33,122 nucleotides of DNA from Streptomyces sp. A012304 (GCF_026008495.1 NZ_BQUN01000100.1:31173-64294), one strand, 5' to 3'. Shown: positions 7,691 to 15,524, counted from the first letter of the stretch. Notes: generated from the sequence alone by a model not told the origin. A program made the numbers and translations.

Positions 7691-7965
7691 GGTTTGCGCT
7701 GCCGAACACGCGGATCATGCTGCACCTGCCGGCCTTACTTCCGGGCGCCTGCGAGATGGTCCCGGGGAACCGGCCGGGAGAACTGCATTACACCAGGGCG
7801 CGCATCGCCGACCTCCTCGCCCGCCACACCGGCCACCAGACCGATCGGGTCATTACCGACTTCACCTTGAACCGATGGTTCACCCCCGAAGAAACCGCGG
7901 AGTACGGCCTGATCGACGCTGTCCTCCCGGCTCCCGCACCTGTAGGTGCGCTGTTCGGCGATTGA
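7681..7965 (+). pseudogene. ClpP-like protease subunit, C-terminal fragment
   Basis: About 94 residues: RFALPNTRIMLHLPALLPG, then ELHYTRARIADLLARHTGH, and TLNRWFTPEETAEYGLIDAVL. These correspond to the ClpP segment RxALPNxRIMxHQP, the handle helix, and the DRDxxMxxEExxxYGLID end. The Ser/His part is missing, cut at the IS21 remnant near 7680. The sequence is also divergent for ClpP (LHLP where MHQP is usual), so the parent was probably an accessory ClpP-like protein. No start codon of its own. Confidence 0.55.
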
Positions 7966-8303
7966 GGTTGGGTGGTCGATCCCTGGGCGTCACGAAGTCT
8001 TCACCCGCACCCCCTATCGGTCGGGGACCTGTGAGACGCGAAGCGGAAGGCCTCGAGGCCGAAGCCCGCGAAGCGGGCGCCGGCCCGCTCACGCGAAGGG
8101 CGGGCTTCACGCGCCGTCACCGGCCGGCCTCCCTTCGCATGCAGCGCTGGGGGGCGCGCGCTGCGCGCGCAGGGAGGACACTCTTCTGCTCATGCGCGCT
8201 GGTCAGCCGTTCGTGTGGTCGGCTGCGAGGCACCGCGACGCCTGCTGGAGCCATTCGTTGCCTGGAATGTGATCGAGTGCGAGCCCGCCCGGATGTGCGA
8301 GTG
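7966..8303. other. palindrome-rich intergenic region upstream of the polyprenyl synthase gene
   Basis: No gene is supported. It contains a 12-bp palindrome at 8049-8060 (GGCCTCGAGGCC), a nested double hairpin at 8061-8108 and a GC-only hairpin at 8154-8170. The promoter of the polyprenyl synthase gene should be in its right half, but I could not pick hexamers with confidence. Confidence 0.5.
8061..8108. repeat. nested inverted repeats, telomere-like in style
   Basis: Outer arms GAAGCCCGC (8061-8069) and GCGGGCTTC (8100-8108) pair, with an inner stem AGCGGGC/GCCCGCT (8072-8089). The left part also forms CCCGCGAAGCGGG, a short hairpin with the very stable GCGAAGC core. Alternative pairings are mutually exclusive, as in a switch or terminator. 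A further hairpin lies at 8154-8170 (GCGCGCG/CGCGCGC, loop CTG). Confidence 0.55.
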
Positions 8304-9401
8304 ATGCCGCCGGCCGTTTACCGACCCCATCAGCCCCTGCAACGGGCGGGCTCTTATCTCGCGCAGGAGCGGGTGATGGGGGTGCTATGCGGGTTCCTCC
8401 GCGCGAAGCTGCTCGAGTGCCAGGCCCAGGGACTGCCAACAGTGGCGGCCGAGGTCATCGCTCGTTTCGTCGGTGCCGGCGGCAAGCGGATGCGGCCCAG
8501 GCTGTGTCTGCTGGGATGGATGTCGGCAGGAGGCGCGGGGGACCACGAGGCGGTGGTGCGGGTGGCCGCCGGGCTTGAGTTGTTCCACGCCGCCGCCCTG
8601 ATCCACGACGACGTCATGGACGACAGCGCCGACCGCCGCGGGCAGCCGACAGTGCACCGTGCCATGACCGTACGGCACCAACCGGACCGTCCGGCCGCCA
8701 CGGCCGCCCGCCTGGGCCGCAACCTGGCCATCCTCATCGGTGACTTCGCCCTCGCCTGGTCGAGCGAACTCCTCCACACCGCCTGCCTGCCGCAGGACCG
8801 GCTGCTCGAAGTGCTGCGCCTGGACGCCGCCATGCGCACCGAGACCATGTACGGCCAGTATCTCGACCTGACCGCCGAGGGCTCGCCCACCGCGGACATT
8901 GGGCGTGCGGTACAGATCGCCCGGTACAAGACCGCCGCTTACACCGTCCAGCGGCCGCTGCAGATCGGCGCCGCTGCCGCCGGCGCTTCGCCGGCTCTGC
9001 TGGATGCGCTCAGCGACTATGCCTTGCCGCTGGGCGAGGCCTTCCAGTTCCGCGACGATCTGCTGGGCGTGTTCGGGGACTGCGTCACGACGGGGAAGTC
9101 GGCGCTGGACGACCTCCGCGCGGGCAAACACACGACCGTGCTGGCGGTCGCCCTGGACCGCGCCGCCCCCGCCGACGCGGACGCCTTGCGGCGGCTCCTC
9201 GCCACCCCGGGCTTCGGCGTGGCGGAAGCCGAGCGTGTCCGTGTCCTGCTGGAACGGATCGGGGCTCGGGCGGAGGTGGAGCGGCTGATCCAAGAACGCT
9301 GTCACCGGTCTCAGCGGGCGCTGTCAGCGGCCGGCCTACCGGAGCCGGTCAGCAAGGAGCTCGGGCGGATCGCCCAGCAGGCCACGGTGCGCACCTCATG
9401 A
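8304..9401 (+). CDS. polyprenyl diphosphate synthase (GGPP-synthase type)
   Basis: 365 residues. It condenses isopentenyl diphosphate with allylic diphosphates, most likely to geranylgeranyl diphosphate (C20). Seen: GGKRMRP (59-65), the first Asp-rich motif HDDVMDD (Asp102, Asp103, Asp106) followed by RRGQPTVHR, and the second motif FRDDLLGVFGD (Asp251, Asp252). The last Asp of the second motif is Gly, which as I recall is common in actinobacterial relatives with DDLLGVFGD. DLRAGKHT supplies the following Lys. The start is the ATG at 8304; in-frame GTGs at 8301 and 8295 are alternatives and no strong ribosome site is visible. It converges with the ABC/phytoene-synthase operon and would supply its C20 substrate. 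Chain length cannot be read with certainty. Confidence 0.88.
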   Translation: MPPAVYRPHQPLQRAGSYLAQERVMGVLCGFLRAKLLECQAQGLPTVAAEVIARFVGAGGKRMRPRLCLLGWMSAGGAGDHEAVVRVAAGLELFHAAALIHDDVMDDSADRRGQPTVHRAMTVRHQPDRPAATAARLGRNLAILIGDFALAWSSELLHTACLPQDRLLEVLRLDAAMRTETMYGQYLDLTAEGSPTADIGRAVQIARYKTAAYTVQRPLQIGAAAAGASPALLDALSDYALPLGEAFQFRDDLLGVFGDCVTTGKSALDDLRAGKHTTVLAVALDRAAPADADALRRLLATPGFGVAEAERVRVLLERIGARAEVERLIQERCHRSQRALSAAGLPEPVSKELGRIAQQATVRTS

Positions 9402-9458
9402 GCCGCGGCCCCCGCGTGGCGAGTCAGGGCGAGAAACCTCCTCCACGCAAGGCGGAAC

Positions 9459-9475
9459 CCGGCCCGCGGGGCCGG
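9459..9475. terminator. hairpin between convergent genes, possible terminator
   Basis: CCGGCCC and GGGCCGG pair around a GCG loop, in the 290-base space where the polyprenyl synthase gene and the opposing operon end. It has no T run, which is common for actinobacterial terminators. Confidence 0.4.
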
Positions 9476-9691
9476 TGGGGTTGGCAAACATCTGCCTGCC
9501 TTCGCTGATTTCTCGCCTGCCGGGGCGGGAAACACCCGCACGCCGCCCCCGTGCTGTCGGCGGTCGGCCGGATCCGCCGTGGGGCCGGCGACCGATCAGG
9601 CAGGCCACCGTGGTGTACGCGCCCTTGCAGACGACGTCCGTGGCTTGCCTCCGTTGCGGAGGGAGAGGTGGTGGTGGCGACTTCGCCACCT

Positions 9692-10627
9692 CTACGACTT
9701 TTTCGCACGGGCGGCGATGACGCGGGCGACGCACGTGAGGGCGAGGGCCGCACGCCGGTGCCGGGGCACTCGGGCGCGGCGGTGGAGGACGTCGTAGCCG
9801 TTCTTGGTGATCTCCTCGAGGATGGCCGCGTAGTGAGCCAGCGCGGCGTGGAGCGCGGGCCGCACTTGCGGAACCAGGACTGCGACGCCGGTGGCCGCGT
9901 CCCGGTAGGAGTCGTTCGCGAGGCTCGCGAACGACTTCGCGGCTGCTGTGATCCGATGGTCCCGGTTGCCGGTGCGACGGCTCCATTGCAGACGGGAGCG
10001 GTCGACGCCGTGTGCCTGGAGGAGATCCTGCGGCAGGTACAGGCGGCCGCGGTCGAGGTCTTCGCCGACGTCGCGCAGGATGTTGGTCAGCTGCAAGGCC
10101 AGGGCGAAGGCGATCGCGTGCGGAGCGGCTTCCCGCTGGGAGACGAGCGTTCCCAGGACCGGCGCGGTCATCAGGCCGGGCGCCGCGGCGCAGCCGTGGC
10201 AGTACGTGCGCAGGCTGCCGTAGTCGGGGTACTCGGTCGCAGCCAGGTCTGCGCGCATGGCGTTCATGAAGTCGTCCATGTGCCGCAGATCCACGTGATA
10301 TCGGGCCACCGTGTGGGCCAGAGCACGCAGTGATGGTGTGGCGTAGTCCTCGCCGCGCAGCGCCATATCAAGCTGCTGCTGGAGTGTGTCCAGGGCTGCC
10401 TCACGCTCGGCTTTGTCCGAGAGCGAGCCGGGATCGTCGACGATCGCGTCGGCCTCGTGGGCGAAGCGGTAGAGCGCGTGGACCGCAGGGCGGCAGTGCA
10501 AGGGGAGGAGTCGCGTAGCCAGCAGGAACGAGCTTGTGGTGCGCGAGTTCAGGCGCAGGCAGGCGGTGTAGGCGTCCCGCAGCGCTGGTTCGGTGATTCC
10601 GGCTGCGTCCAGGGCGCGGCGGCTCAT
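9692..10627 (-). CDS. phytoene/squalene synthase family enzyme (CrtB-like)
   Basis: 311 residues, last gene of the four-gene operon. Its ATG at 10627 overlaps the permease stop by four bases (ATGA). Such enzymes join two prenyl diphosphates head to head: C20+C20 to phytoene or C15+C15 to squalene. Seen: RFAHEADAIVDDPG (Asp60, Asp64, Asp65) and LQLTNILRDVGEDLDRGRLYLP (Asp186, Asp190), plus SLRTYCHGCAAAPG, all in the usual order and spacing. The second motif is closest to phytoene synthases. With the GGPP-type synthase converging on it, phytoene is the simplest product. No crtI-like desaturase is in the window, so a coloured carotenoid is not indicated. The C-terminus ends RVIAARAKKS. Confidence 0.85.
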   Translation of the reverse strand: MSRRALDAAGITEPALRDAYTACLRLNSRTTSSFLLATRLLPLHCRPAVHALYRFAHEADAIVDDPGSLSDKAEREAALDTLQQQLDMALRGEDYATPSLRALAHTVARYHVDLRHMDDFMNAMRADLAATEYPDYGSLRTYCHGCAAAPGLMTAPVLGTLVSQREAAPHAIAFALALQLTNILRDVGEDLDRGRLYLPQDLLQAHGVDRSRLQWSRRTGNRDHRITAAAKSFASLANDSYRDAATGVAVLVPQVRPALHAALAHYAAILEEITKNGYDVLHRRARVPRHRRAALALTCVARVIAARAKKS

Positions 10628-11451
10628 GTCGCGGGCTCGGAGGCGTGGGGGGAGAGGAGGTGGCGTAGGTGCTGGTCGCCGGTTACCGGAGGCTTCGGGT
10701 AGGACCGTGTGCGGAGATAGAATAGGGCCAGGCCCGCGGTGCAGGTGGCGACGAACCACAGCAGTGCCCCGCCGAGGTAGCGCGGTGGGACCGTGGAGGT
10801 GAAGCCGGCGGCCAGGCTGGTCTGCATCGGACCGTACAGCGGCAGCGCCGCTAGCCCGGCCTGGTCGGTGAGCGGGTTCGCGGACGGGTTTTGCAGGCCG
10901 AGGTCGATGATGCTGGTCATGATCACGACGAACAGGCCTTCCAGCTCGCCCCGAAGGACGGAGCCGAGCATGATGCCCAATCCCCCGTAGACGAGTCCGG
11001 CCGCGATGACTGCCGCAGCCATCTCGGCGGGCTGTCGCACGGGCCAGGACCAGCACAGCAAGACGGTGCAGTAAAGGCCGACCACCACCGAGGTGATCAC
11101 CAGGCTCGCGACCTTCGCCAGGAGCAGCGGCACGCGGGGGAAACCCGCCAGGACCAGCCGGCGGTCCAGTTCGCCGGCCTTGAAGGTGGCCATGAACATC
11201 ATGAACCCGATGATCACGGTGACCGCGTTCAGTGCTCCGGTGATCTGCATGACGTGACTGGTGTCGGCACTCAGCCTGCCACCCGCCGCCGGCACCACGA
11301 ACGTCACCGGAGTGTGGACAGCGACCGACCGCAGCAGCCAGATCCACGTCGGCAGGAAGCCCACCGCCAGCACCACGGCCAGCCGGTTGCGGGCGTGACC
11401 CACCAGCGCGAACCAGCACCCCGTGCCGAAAGCCTGCCACCACCGCCTCAT
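10624..11451 (-). CDS. ABC transporter permease (ABC-2-like)
   Basis: 275 residues with about six hydrophobic segments (for example AVVLAVGFLPTWIWLL, AVTVIIGFMMFMATF, LASLVIT-type and GLYCTVLLC stretches, and ALLWFVATCTAGLALFYL). The ATG at 11451 overlaps the ATPase stop (ATGA) and its own stop overlaps the start of the phytoene-synthase-like gene. The arrangement of one small ATPase and one six-helix permease fits ABC-2 exporters of lipids, drugs or polysaccharides. Being locked between two prenyl-coupling enzymes, it probably moves an isoprenoid or a molecule attached to one, but the substrate is inferred from position alone. Confidence 0.8.
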   Translation of the reverse strand: MRRWWQAFGTGCWFALVGHARNRLAVVLAVGFLPTWIWLLRSVAVHTPVTFVVPAAGGRLSADTSHVMQITGALNAVTVIIGFMMFMATFKAGELDRRLVLAGFPRVPLLLAKVASLVITSVVVGLYCTVLLCWSWPVRQPAEMAAAVIAAGLVYGGLGIMLGSVLRGELEGLFVVIMTSIIDLGLQNPSANPLTDQAGLAALPLYGPMQTSLAAGFTSTVPPRYLGGALLWFVATCTAGLALFYLRTRSYPKPPVTGDQHLRHLLSPHASEPAT

Positions 11452-12107
11452 CGGGCCTCCCCGTCCGGCGCGGCGGCCAGGAAGGGTTCCAGGCGGCCGT
11501 CCCGCAGCTGATGGACGCCATCGAAGCGGTCCAGGTCGTGCGCGAGGTGGGAGACCATCAGCACCGACCGGCCCCGACTGCGCAGCTCCCCGGCCAGCTC
11601 CCAAAACCGCAGGTATGTATCCCAGTCGAACCCCTGGTAGGGCTCGTCCAGAACCAGGACCGGCGGGTCATGCATCAGGGCGAGGACGAGGTTGATCTTC
11701 TGGCGCGTCCCGCCGCTGAGCACACCGACCCGGTCGCGGCGGAAGCGGACACAGCCCAGTGTGTCCAGCAGTTCCTCGGCCCGCTGCAGGCCGGGCAACC
11801 GGTAGGCGACCTGGAAGAACCGCAGATGCTGGGCCACGGTCAGCCGCTCGTCCAGCACCACGTGCTGCGGGCAGTACCCCAGCTGACCGCCGCGGAGGAC
11901 CCTGCCGGCGTCGGGAGCCAGCTGCCCGCAGATCACCTTCAGCAACGTCGACTTGCCCGCACCGTTCTCACCGAAGACCCCCACCAGGGCGCCCGCATCC
12001 ACCTGGAGCGACGCCCCGCGCAGGACCTGGCGTCGCCCGTAGGCCTTCCACACCTCCTCAACCCGAAGGCCGACCTGACCCACACCCGCCCGGCGATACC
12101 CATTCAT
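11448..12107 (-). CDS. ABC transporter ATP-binding protein
   Basis: 219 residues from the ATG at 12107, which overlaps the stop of the upstream gene by four bases; a longer frame to 12221 exists but would overlap that gene deeply. Complete nucleotide-binding domain: Walker A GENGAGKST (46-54), Q-loop CPQH, signature LSGGTRQK (130-137), Walker B VLVLDEP with Glu155, and switch His187 in VSHLAHD. It drives the six-helix permease encoded next to it. Its short length and position fit an ABC-2 exporter pair. Confidence 0.85.
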   Translation of the reverse strand: MNGYRRAGVGQVGLRVEEVWKAYGRRQVLRGASLQVDAGALVGVFGENGAGKSTLLKVICGQLAPDAGRVLRGGQLGYCPQHVVLDERLTVAQHLRFFQVAYRLPGLQRAEELLDTLGCVRFRRDRVGVLSGGTRQKINLVLALMHDPPVLVLDEPYQGFDWDTYLRFWELAGELRSRGRSVLMVSHLAHDLDRFDGVHQLRDGRLEPFLAAAPDGEAR

Positions 12108-13138
12108 CGCGCGCGCCGAGCTCGCGCCAGCAGCCGCAGGCACGTCAACGGCTCGTCCCTCACCGGTCGACGCGTCACCGCGGCGCCGGCCGCCAGAACC
12201 ATCTGCAGGCGGTGCTGACACAGATCGAGCACGAACCGCGTCACCGGCCTGTAGGACGGCGCCACCTCGTCCACCACCCGCCGCGCCGAGCCCAAAGAGG
12301 TGAGCCCGCGCTGCGCGGAAGCCGCGATCAAGGACCGGACACCAGGCGTGTCACGCCCGGCCGCGAGGTCGGAGGGCCTCACCCCGAAATGCTCAAGGTC
12401 GGACACAGGCAGATAGAGGCGTCCTTCCCGCATGTCCCGTGACAGGTCCATGAGAATGTCCGTGCGCTGGACGGTGTCGGCAACCCACCGCCAGGAGGAG
12501 GCGAAAACGTCCTCGGACACCAGCCGCGGTGTCAGCCCGACCGTCAGCATCATCCCAGGCCAGGTGAGAGTCTCCACATACCGCTGGTAAGCCGCCTCGT
12601 CGGCGAACCCGGCGAAGTCCACATCGGCGAGCGCGCCGTCCAGATACGAGTGGAGCCACCGGTGGGACAGCCCCCGCACGCCGGACGTATGCAGATACGC
12701 CCGGACCACCGGGTGCCGGGAGCTGCCCGTCTCCACAGCGGAACGCAACTCCCCACACCACGCCTCGAAGCGCCGGCGTCGCTCAGGTGCCGAACCCGTG
12801 TCACAGATGTCGTCGGACAGAACATGGAGGGCGGCACACGCCAACCCGAAGGGCAGGTCCTCCGCAGGCGCCAACAGCCGTGCCGGCGCCCACATCGACA
12901 GCCTCCTGCGCAACAGCGTCCTCGAAGCGCACGTGAAATCAGCGCGCAGCGCCCTGCCGCGGATGCCCGCGGCATCAAGGCAGCTGTCCCAGGAACGCCT
13001 CACGGCAAGCTCACCCACCGGCCGGTCACCGAGGAGTGGAACGGGCTGACGGCGCGGTTGCCGAAGCCCTCGCAGCACAGCTCGGAAGGCGTCCATTTCC
13101 AGCATGCACTGACAACGCCGCTCGTCCTTCCCGGTCAC
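12104..13138 (-). CDS. divergent squalene/phytoene-synthase-like enzyme
   Basis: 344 residues if started at the GTG at 13138; ATGs at 13105 and 13096 are equally possible, as no clear ribosome site decides. It opens the operon. Both metal-binding motifs of head-to-head prenyl synthases are present but altered: LHVLSDDICDTG (Asp109, Asp110, Asp113) in place of the usual CRxVDDxxDE-type box, and QRTDILMDLSRDMREGRLYLP (Asp227, Asp231, Asp235). The second box is very close to the consensus. Overall identity to the other synthase in the operon is low. It could make a presqualene-type intermediate, partner the CrtB-like enzyme, or use another substrate. An inactive subunit is less likely because both Asp boxes remain. 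Confidence 0.75.
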   Translation of the reverse strand: MTGKDERRCQCMLEMDAFRAVLRGLRQPRRQPVPLLGDRPVGELAVRRSWDSCLDAAGIRGRALRADFTCASRTLLRRRLSMWAPARLLAPAEDLPFGLACAALHVLSDDICDTGSAPERRRRFEAWCGELRSAVETGSSRHPVVRAYLHTSGVRGLSHRWLHSYLDGALADVDFAGFADEAAYQRYVETLTWPGMMLTVGLTPRLVSEDVFASSWRWVADTVQRTDILMDLSRDMREGRLYLPVSDLEHFGVRPSDLAAGRDTPGVRSLIAASAQRGLTSLGSARRVVDEVAPSYRPVTRFVLDLCQHRLQMVLAAGAAVTRRPVRDEPLTCLRLLARARRAR

Positions 13139-13322
13139 GGCTCGGCCTACGGCCGGCCGGGGACAGCTGCCGAAGACAAGAGCCGCGCACCTGCTGGCCT
13201 ACGTTTGCAGCGTCAATGTGGGGGCGGGAGGTGCCCCTATGTCTTTGGTCAAGGTGGTCGGGTGGCACTGTGGCTGTCATGAGTGATGAGGTGCCTGTTC
13301 GAGAGTCGGCGGGCGAGATCCC

Positions 13323-13442
13323 ATGCGGCCGTGCGACTTTTGCGGTCATCCGGTCGTGATGAACTCGGTCGACGAGCGAGACTGCCCCGTGTGCGGCGAG
13401 GCCGCTGAGGATCAGCCGACTGAGGCTGGCCGGGATTCGTAG
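13323..13442 (+). CDS. possible 39-residue zinc-ribbon micro-protein
   Basis: MRPCDFCGHPVVMNS is followed by CPVCGEAAED and a stop at 13440-13442. Two CxxC pairs 17 residues apart are typical of a zinc ribbon. A GGCGAG stands eight bases before the ATG. It overlaps the end of the IS110 fragment, which may mean that its native C-terminus is lost. It may be a real small regulator or the relic of a longer protein; function unknown. Confidence 0.35.
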   Translation: MRPCDFCGHPVVMNSVDERDCPVCGEAAEDQPTEAGRDS

Positions 13443-13898
13443 AAGGTTCCGTCGCGGAGCATGGCGAAGAGGACGTCGGCCCGGCGCCTGGCGAGGCAGA
13501 GCAGGGCCTGGGTGTGGTGCTTGCCCTGGGCGATCTTCTTGTCGTAGTAGGTCCGCGACGCGGGGTCGGCCAGGGCGGCGAACGCGGAGAGGAAGAAGGC
13601 CCGTTTGAGCTGCTTGTTTCCTCGTCTGGAGGGCTGTTCGCCGCGGATCGATGAGCCCGAACTTCGGGTGGCAGGGGCGAGACCGGCATAGGCGGTGAGG
13701 TGGCCGGCGGTCGGGAAGGTGCTGCCGTCGCCGACCTCGGTCAGGATGCGGGCTCCGGTCCTGACGCCGATTCCCGGCATCGACGTCAGGACCTTCGAAA
13801 GAGGGTGGGCGTCCAGGAGTTCTTCAATCCGCCCGGCCAGGAGCTTGCGCTGGTCAAGGACTGCGGCCAGGGATCCGGCCAGGCTCGGGACGATACAC
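13412..13898 (-). pseudogene. IS110-family transposase, C-terminal fragment
   Basis: Continuous frame beginning without a start codon near 13898: PSLAGSLAAVLDQRKLLAGR, EELLDAHPLSKVLTSMPGIG, TAYAGLAPATRSSGSSIRGE, RRGNKQLKRAFFLSAFAALA, ending at 13412. This is the Transposase_20 half of IS110-type recombinases, including the conserved serine region (APATRSSGSS). The N-terminal DEDD domain is missing, cut where an IclR regulator fragment begins on the other strand. Not active. Confidence 0.8.
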
Positions 13899-13902
13899 CG
13901 GG

Positions 13903-14142
13903 GTGCGGGAGGCGGCCCAGCGCGGTTACGCGGTCAGCAGCAGCGAGTGGGACGAGGGCCTGACCGCAGTCGCCGTGTCGGTTATCGGCCGCTCGGGGAC
14001 GGTCGTCGCCTCCCTCTCCCTCAGCGGGCCCAGCCAGCGCTTCCCCTACGAGGCCGTCGAGCGGTTCTCCGCTGACCTCGCCGACGCGGCTGCCCTCATC
14101 TCCGCCCAGGGGTTCAGCCACCCGCTCAGCCGCAACCGCTGA
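13903..14142 (+). pseudogene. IclR-family regulator, C-terminal fragment
   Basis: 79 residues: VREAAQRGYAVSSSEWDEGL, TAVAVSVIGRSGTVVASLSL, GPSQRFPYEAVERFSADLAD, AAALISAQG. This is the end of the IclR effector-binding domain (GYAxSxxExxxGxxAVAxPV...ASLSLSGP). The helix-turn-helix and most of the sensor domain are missing upstream of the IS110 junction, so it is a remnant. The GTG at 13903 has no ribosome site. Confidence 0.7.
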
Positions 14143-14159
14143 CCCCGTCCGCCGGCCGC

Positions 14160-14873
14160 GCGCGCCCTCACGTGTCTGATCAGCGCATTCGTGGCGCGGG
14201 TTCCTCGGTCCAGGGCGGTCTCGGAGCGGCCTTTGGGGCGGCGTACGGGCACATGAATGCCAATGCCGGCGCCGATGTAGCCCTTGTCGGCGAGCGTGGG
14301 AAGCCCGTCGGCGGCGGCTTTGTACAGCGCGGGCAGCACGTGGATACGGGCCACGGTGATGTCCGGGGTGGAACCCGGCTCGACATCGGAGACCCACAAC
14401 GGGGTGCCGTCCGGCGCGGCCAGGAACTGAATGTTGCCGCCGAAGCTCTTGTGCTTCTGGGAGAACCACAGATCGTTGCCGTTCTCCCGGACCCCGGCCA
14501 GCCGGTCGCAGGCGATCAGGGTGCCGTCCAGGACCACGTGTGTCATCCCCTCGGCGCGACAGAGGTCCAACATCTCGTGCAGATCAGGAGCTTGGGCGGC
14601 CAGCACGCCGGTGCCCTCATGGAGGTAGCGGTAGCCGGTGGCCTGCGAGATCCCGGCGTCCCGGGCCAGGCAGTGCACGCAGTCGTGTTCTCGGAACCAG
14701 CGCAGTACCAGCACCGCCTGGCGGAACGGGCCCAGGGCGCGAGAGCCCTTCGGCGTGCCGATCCGGCGCCGGTGGGTGGCCAGCAGCCGGGCGAGGAACT
14801 CCACGATGTGGCGTGGGACGTCGAGCGCGGCAGAATAGGTGACCAACGTGAAGCCTCTGGTTCGAGGGGACAT
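14160..14873 (-). pseudogene. DDE transposase (DDE_Tnp_4 type), C-terminally truncated
   Basis: About 235 native residues from the start at 14873. Visible: GPFRQAVLVLRWFREHDCVH, DAGISQATGYRYLHEG (helix-turn-helix), first Asp in THVVLDGTLIACDRLAG, FSQKHKSFGGNIQFLAAPDG, and second Asp in LADKGYIGAGIGIHVPVRRP. The homology stops after TNALIRHVRA; the last stretch with the catalytic Glu is replaced by sequence antisense to the IclR fragment. The element's right side (near 14875-14910) may still carry a terminal repeat, but without the other end it cannot be identified. Inactive. Confidence 0.75.
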
Positions 14874-14981
14874 GATCTTGGTAGATCAGTCCTACCAGGG
14901 GCTTCACGCCTGCCCAGCCTCGTGGCCTACCCGAAGATCATTTCGCTGGGGAAGCCTCAGCGAGTGAGAGCCACGATGGGC

Positions 14982-15440
14982 TCAGCCCCAGGTCTGGCCA
15001 GCCGGTTCCTTGATGGTGCGGTTGATTCGGTTGAAGAAGTTGGTCAGCGCGATCTCCAGGTTGATCGTACCGATCTGCTCCTCGGTGAAATGAGCGTTGA
15101 CCTCTTCCCAGATCTCGTCGGTGACACCTGGCCCACCATCCTGGAGCCGGGTGGCGGCCTCGGTCAGCGCCAGTGCCGCGCGCTCTGCATCGGTGTAGAA
15201 CGGCGCCTCACGCCACGCCGCCACGTTGTGCAGCCGCTCGTCGGTGTCACCGGCCTTCTTCCCCCCGGCGACACTGGCGTAGACGCACGCCGAGCAGCTG
15301 TTGATCTGGCTGACGCGCAGGTGGACCAGCGCGAGCAGCTTCGGGTCGACGCCCCCGGCGGCGATCGCCTTCTGCAGGTGCTGGATCGCGGTCCACACAT
15401 CGGGGTTGTTCGCGTTCTTGTTCTTGAGCCGGTTTTCCAT
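14982..15440 (-). CDS. AhpD-like / carboxymuconolactone decarboxylase family protein
   Basis: 152 residues, ATG at 15440 after AAGGAGAG. The AhpD-type redox centre is present: INSCSACVYAS (Cys49, Cys52) followed by ERLHNVAAW (His71), then FYTDAERAALALTEAAT and the end INRTIKEPAG. Members use the CxxC pair in peroxide reduction or related redox steps in the cytoplasm. It is divergent from an ECF41-type sigma factor, and genes of exactly this family are the usual neighbours and targets of ECF41 sigma factors. A matching promoter lies at 15498-15524 on its strand, so control by that sigma factor is very likely. Confidence 0.85.
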   Translation of the reverse strand: MENRLKNKNANNPDVWTAIQHLQKAIAAGGVDPKLLALVHLRVSQINSCSACVYASVAGGKKAGDTDERLHNVAAWREAPFYTDAERAALALTEAATRLQDGGPGVTDEIWEEVNAHFTEEQIGTINLEIALTNFFNRINRTIKEPAGQTWG

Positions 15441-15462
15441 CTGGGAGTGCTCTCCTTCATCG

Positions 15463-15489
15463 GGTTACGTTGCGGCGCCCGTGCGCGTC
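15463..15489 (+). promoter_or_regulatory. candidate ECF41-type promoter for the sigma-factor gene
   Basis: GTTAC at 15464-15468, then 17 bases, then CGTC at 15486-15489. The expected ECF41 promoter, as I recall it, is TGTCACA-N16-CGTC. It is about 38 bases before the sigma-factor ATG. It mirrors the site on the other strand with identical spacing. Confidence 0.55.
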
Positions 15490-15497
15490 ATCCCTAT

Positions 15498-15524
15498 GAC
15501 GGAGCAGCTTCCAGAGAGGTAACA
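15498..15524 (-). promoter_or_regulatory. candidate ECF41-type promoter for the AhpD-like gene
   Basis: Reading on the minus strand: TGTTACC (15524-15518), 16 bases, CGTC (15501-15498), about 57 bases before the ATG at 15440. The -35 part differs from the remembered consensus TGTCACA at two positions. It overlaps the ribosome site of the sigma gene (GAGAGG), so binding here could also affect that gene. Confidence 0.6.

Noticed and set aside
8304..13138. A complete carotenoid or hopanoid gene cluster
   Set aside because: No desaturase, lycopene cyclase, hpnE-like oxidoreductase or squalene-hopene cyclase is found in the window.
13139..13230. A promoter for the ABC operon with TTGACG on the minus strand near 13217
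   Set aside because: No -10 element lies at an acceptable distance; the match is probably chance.
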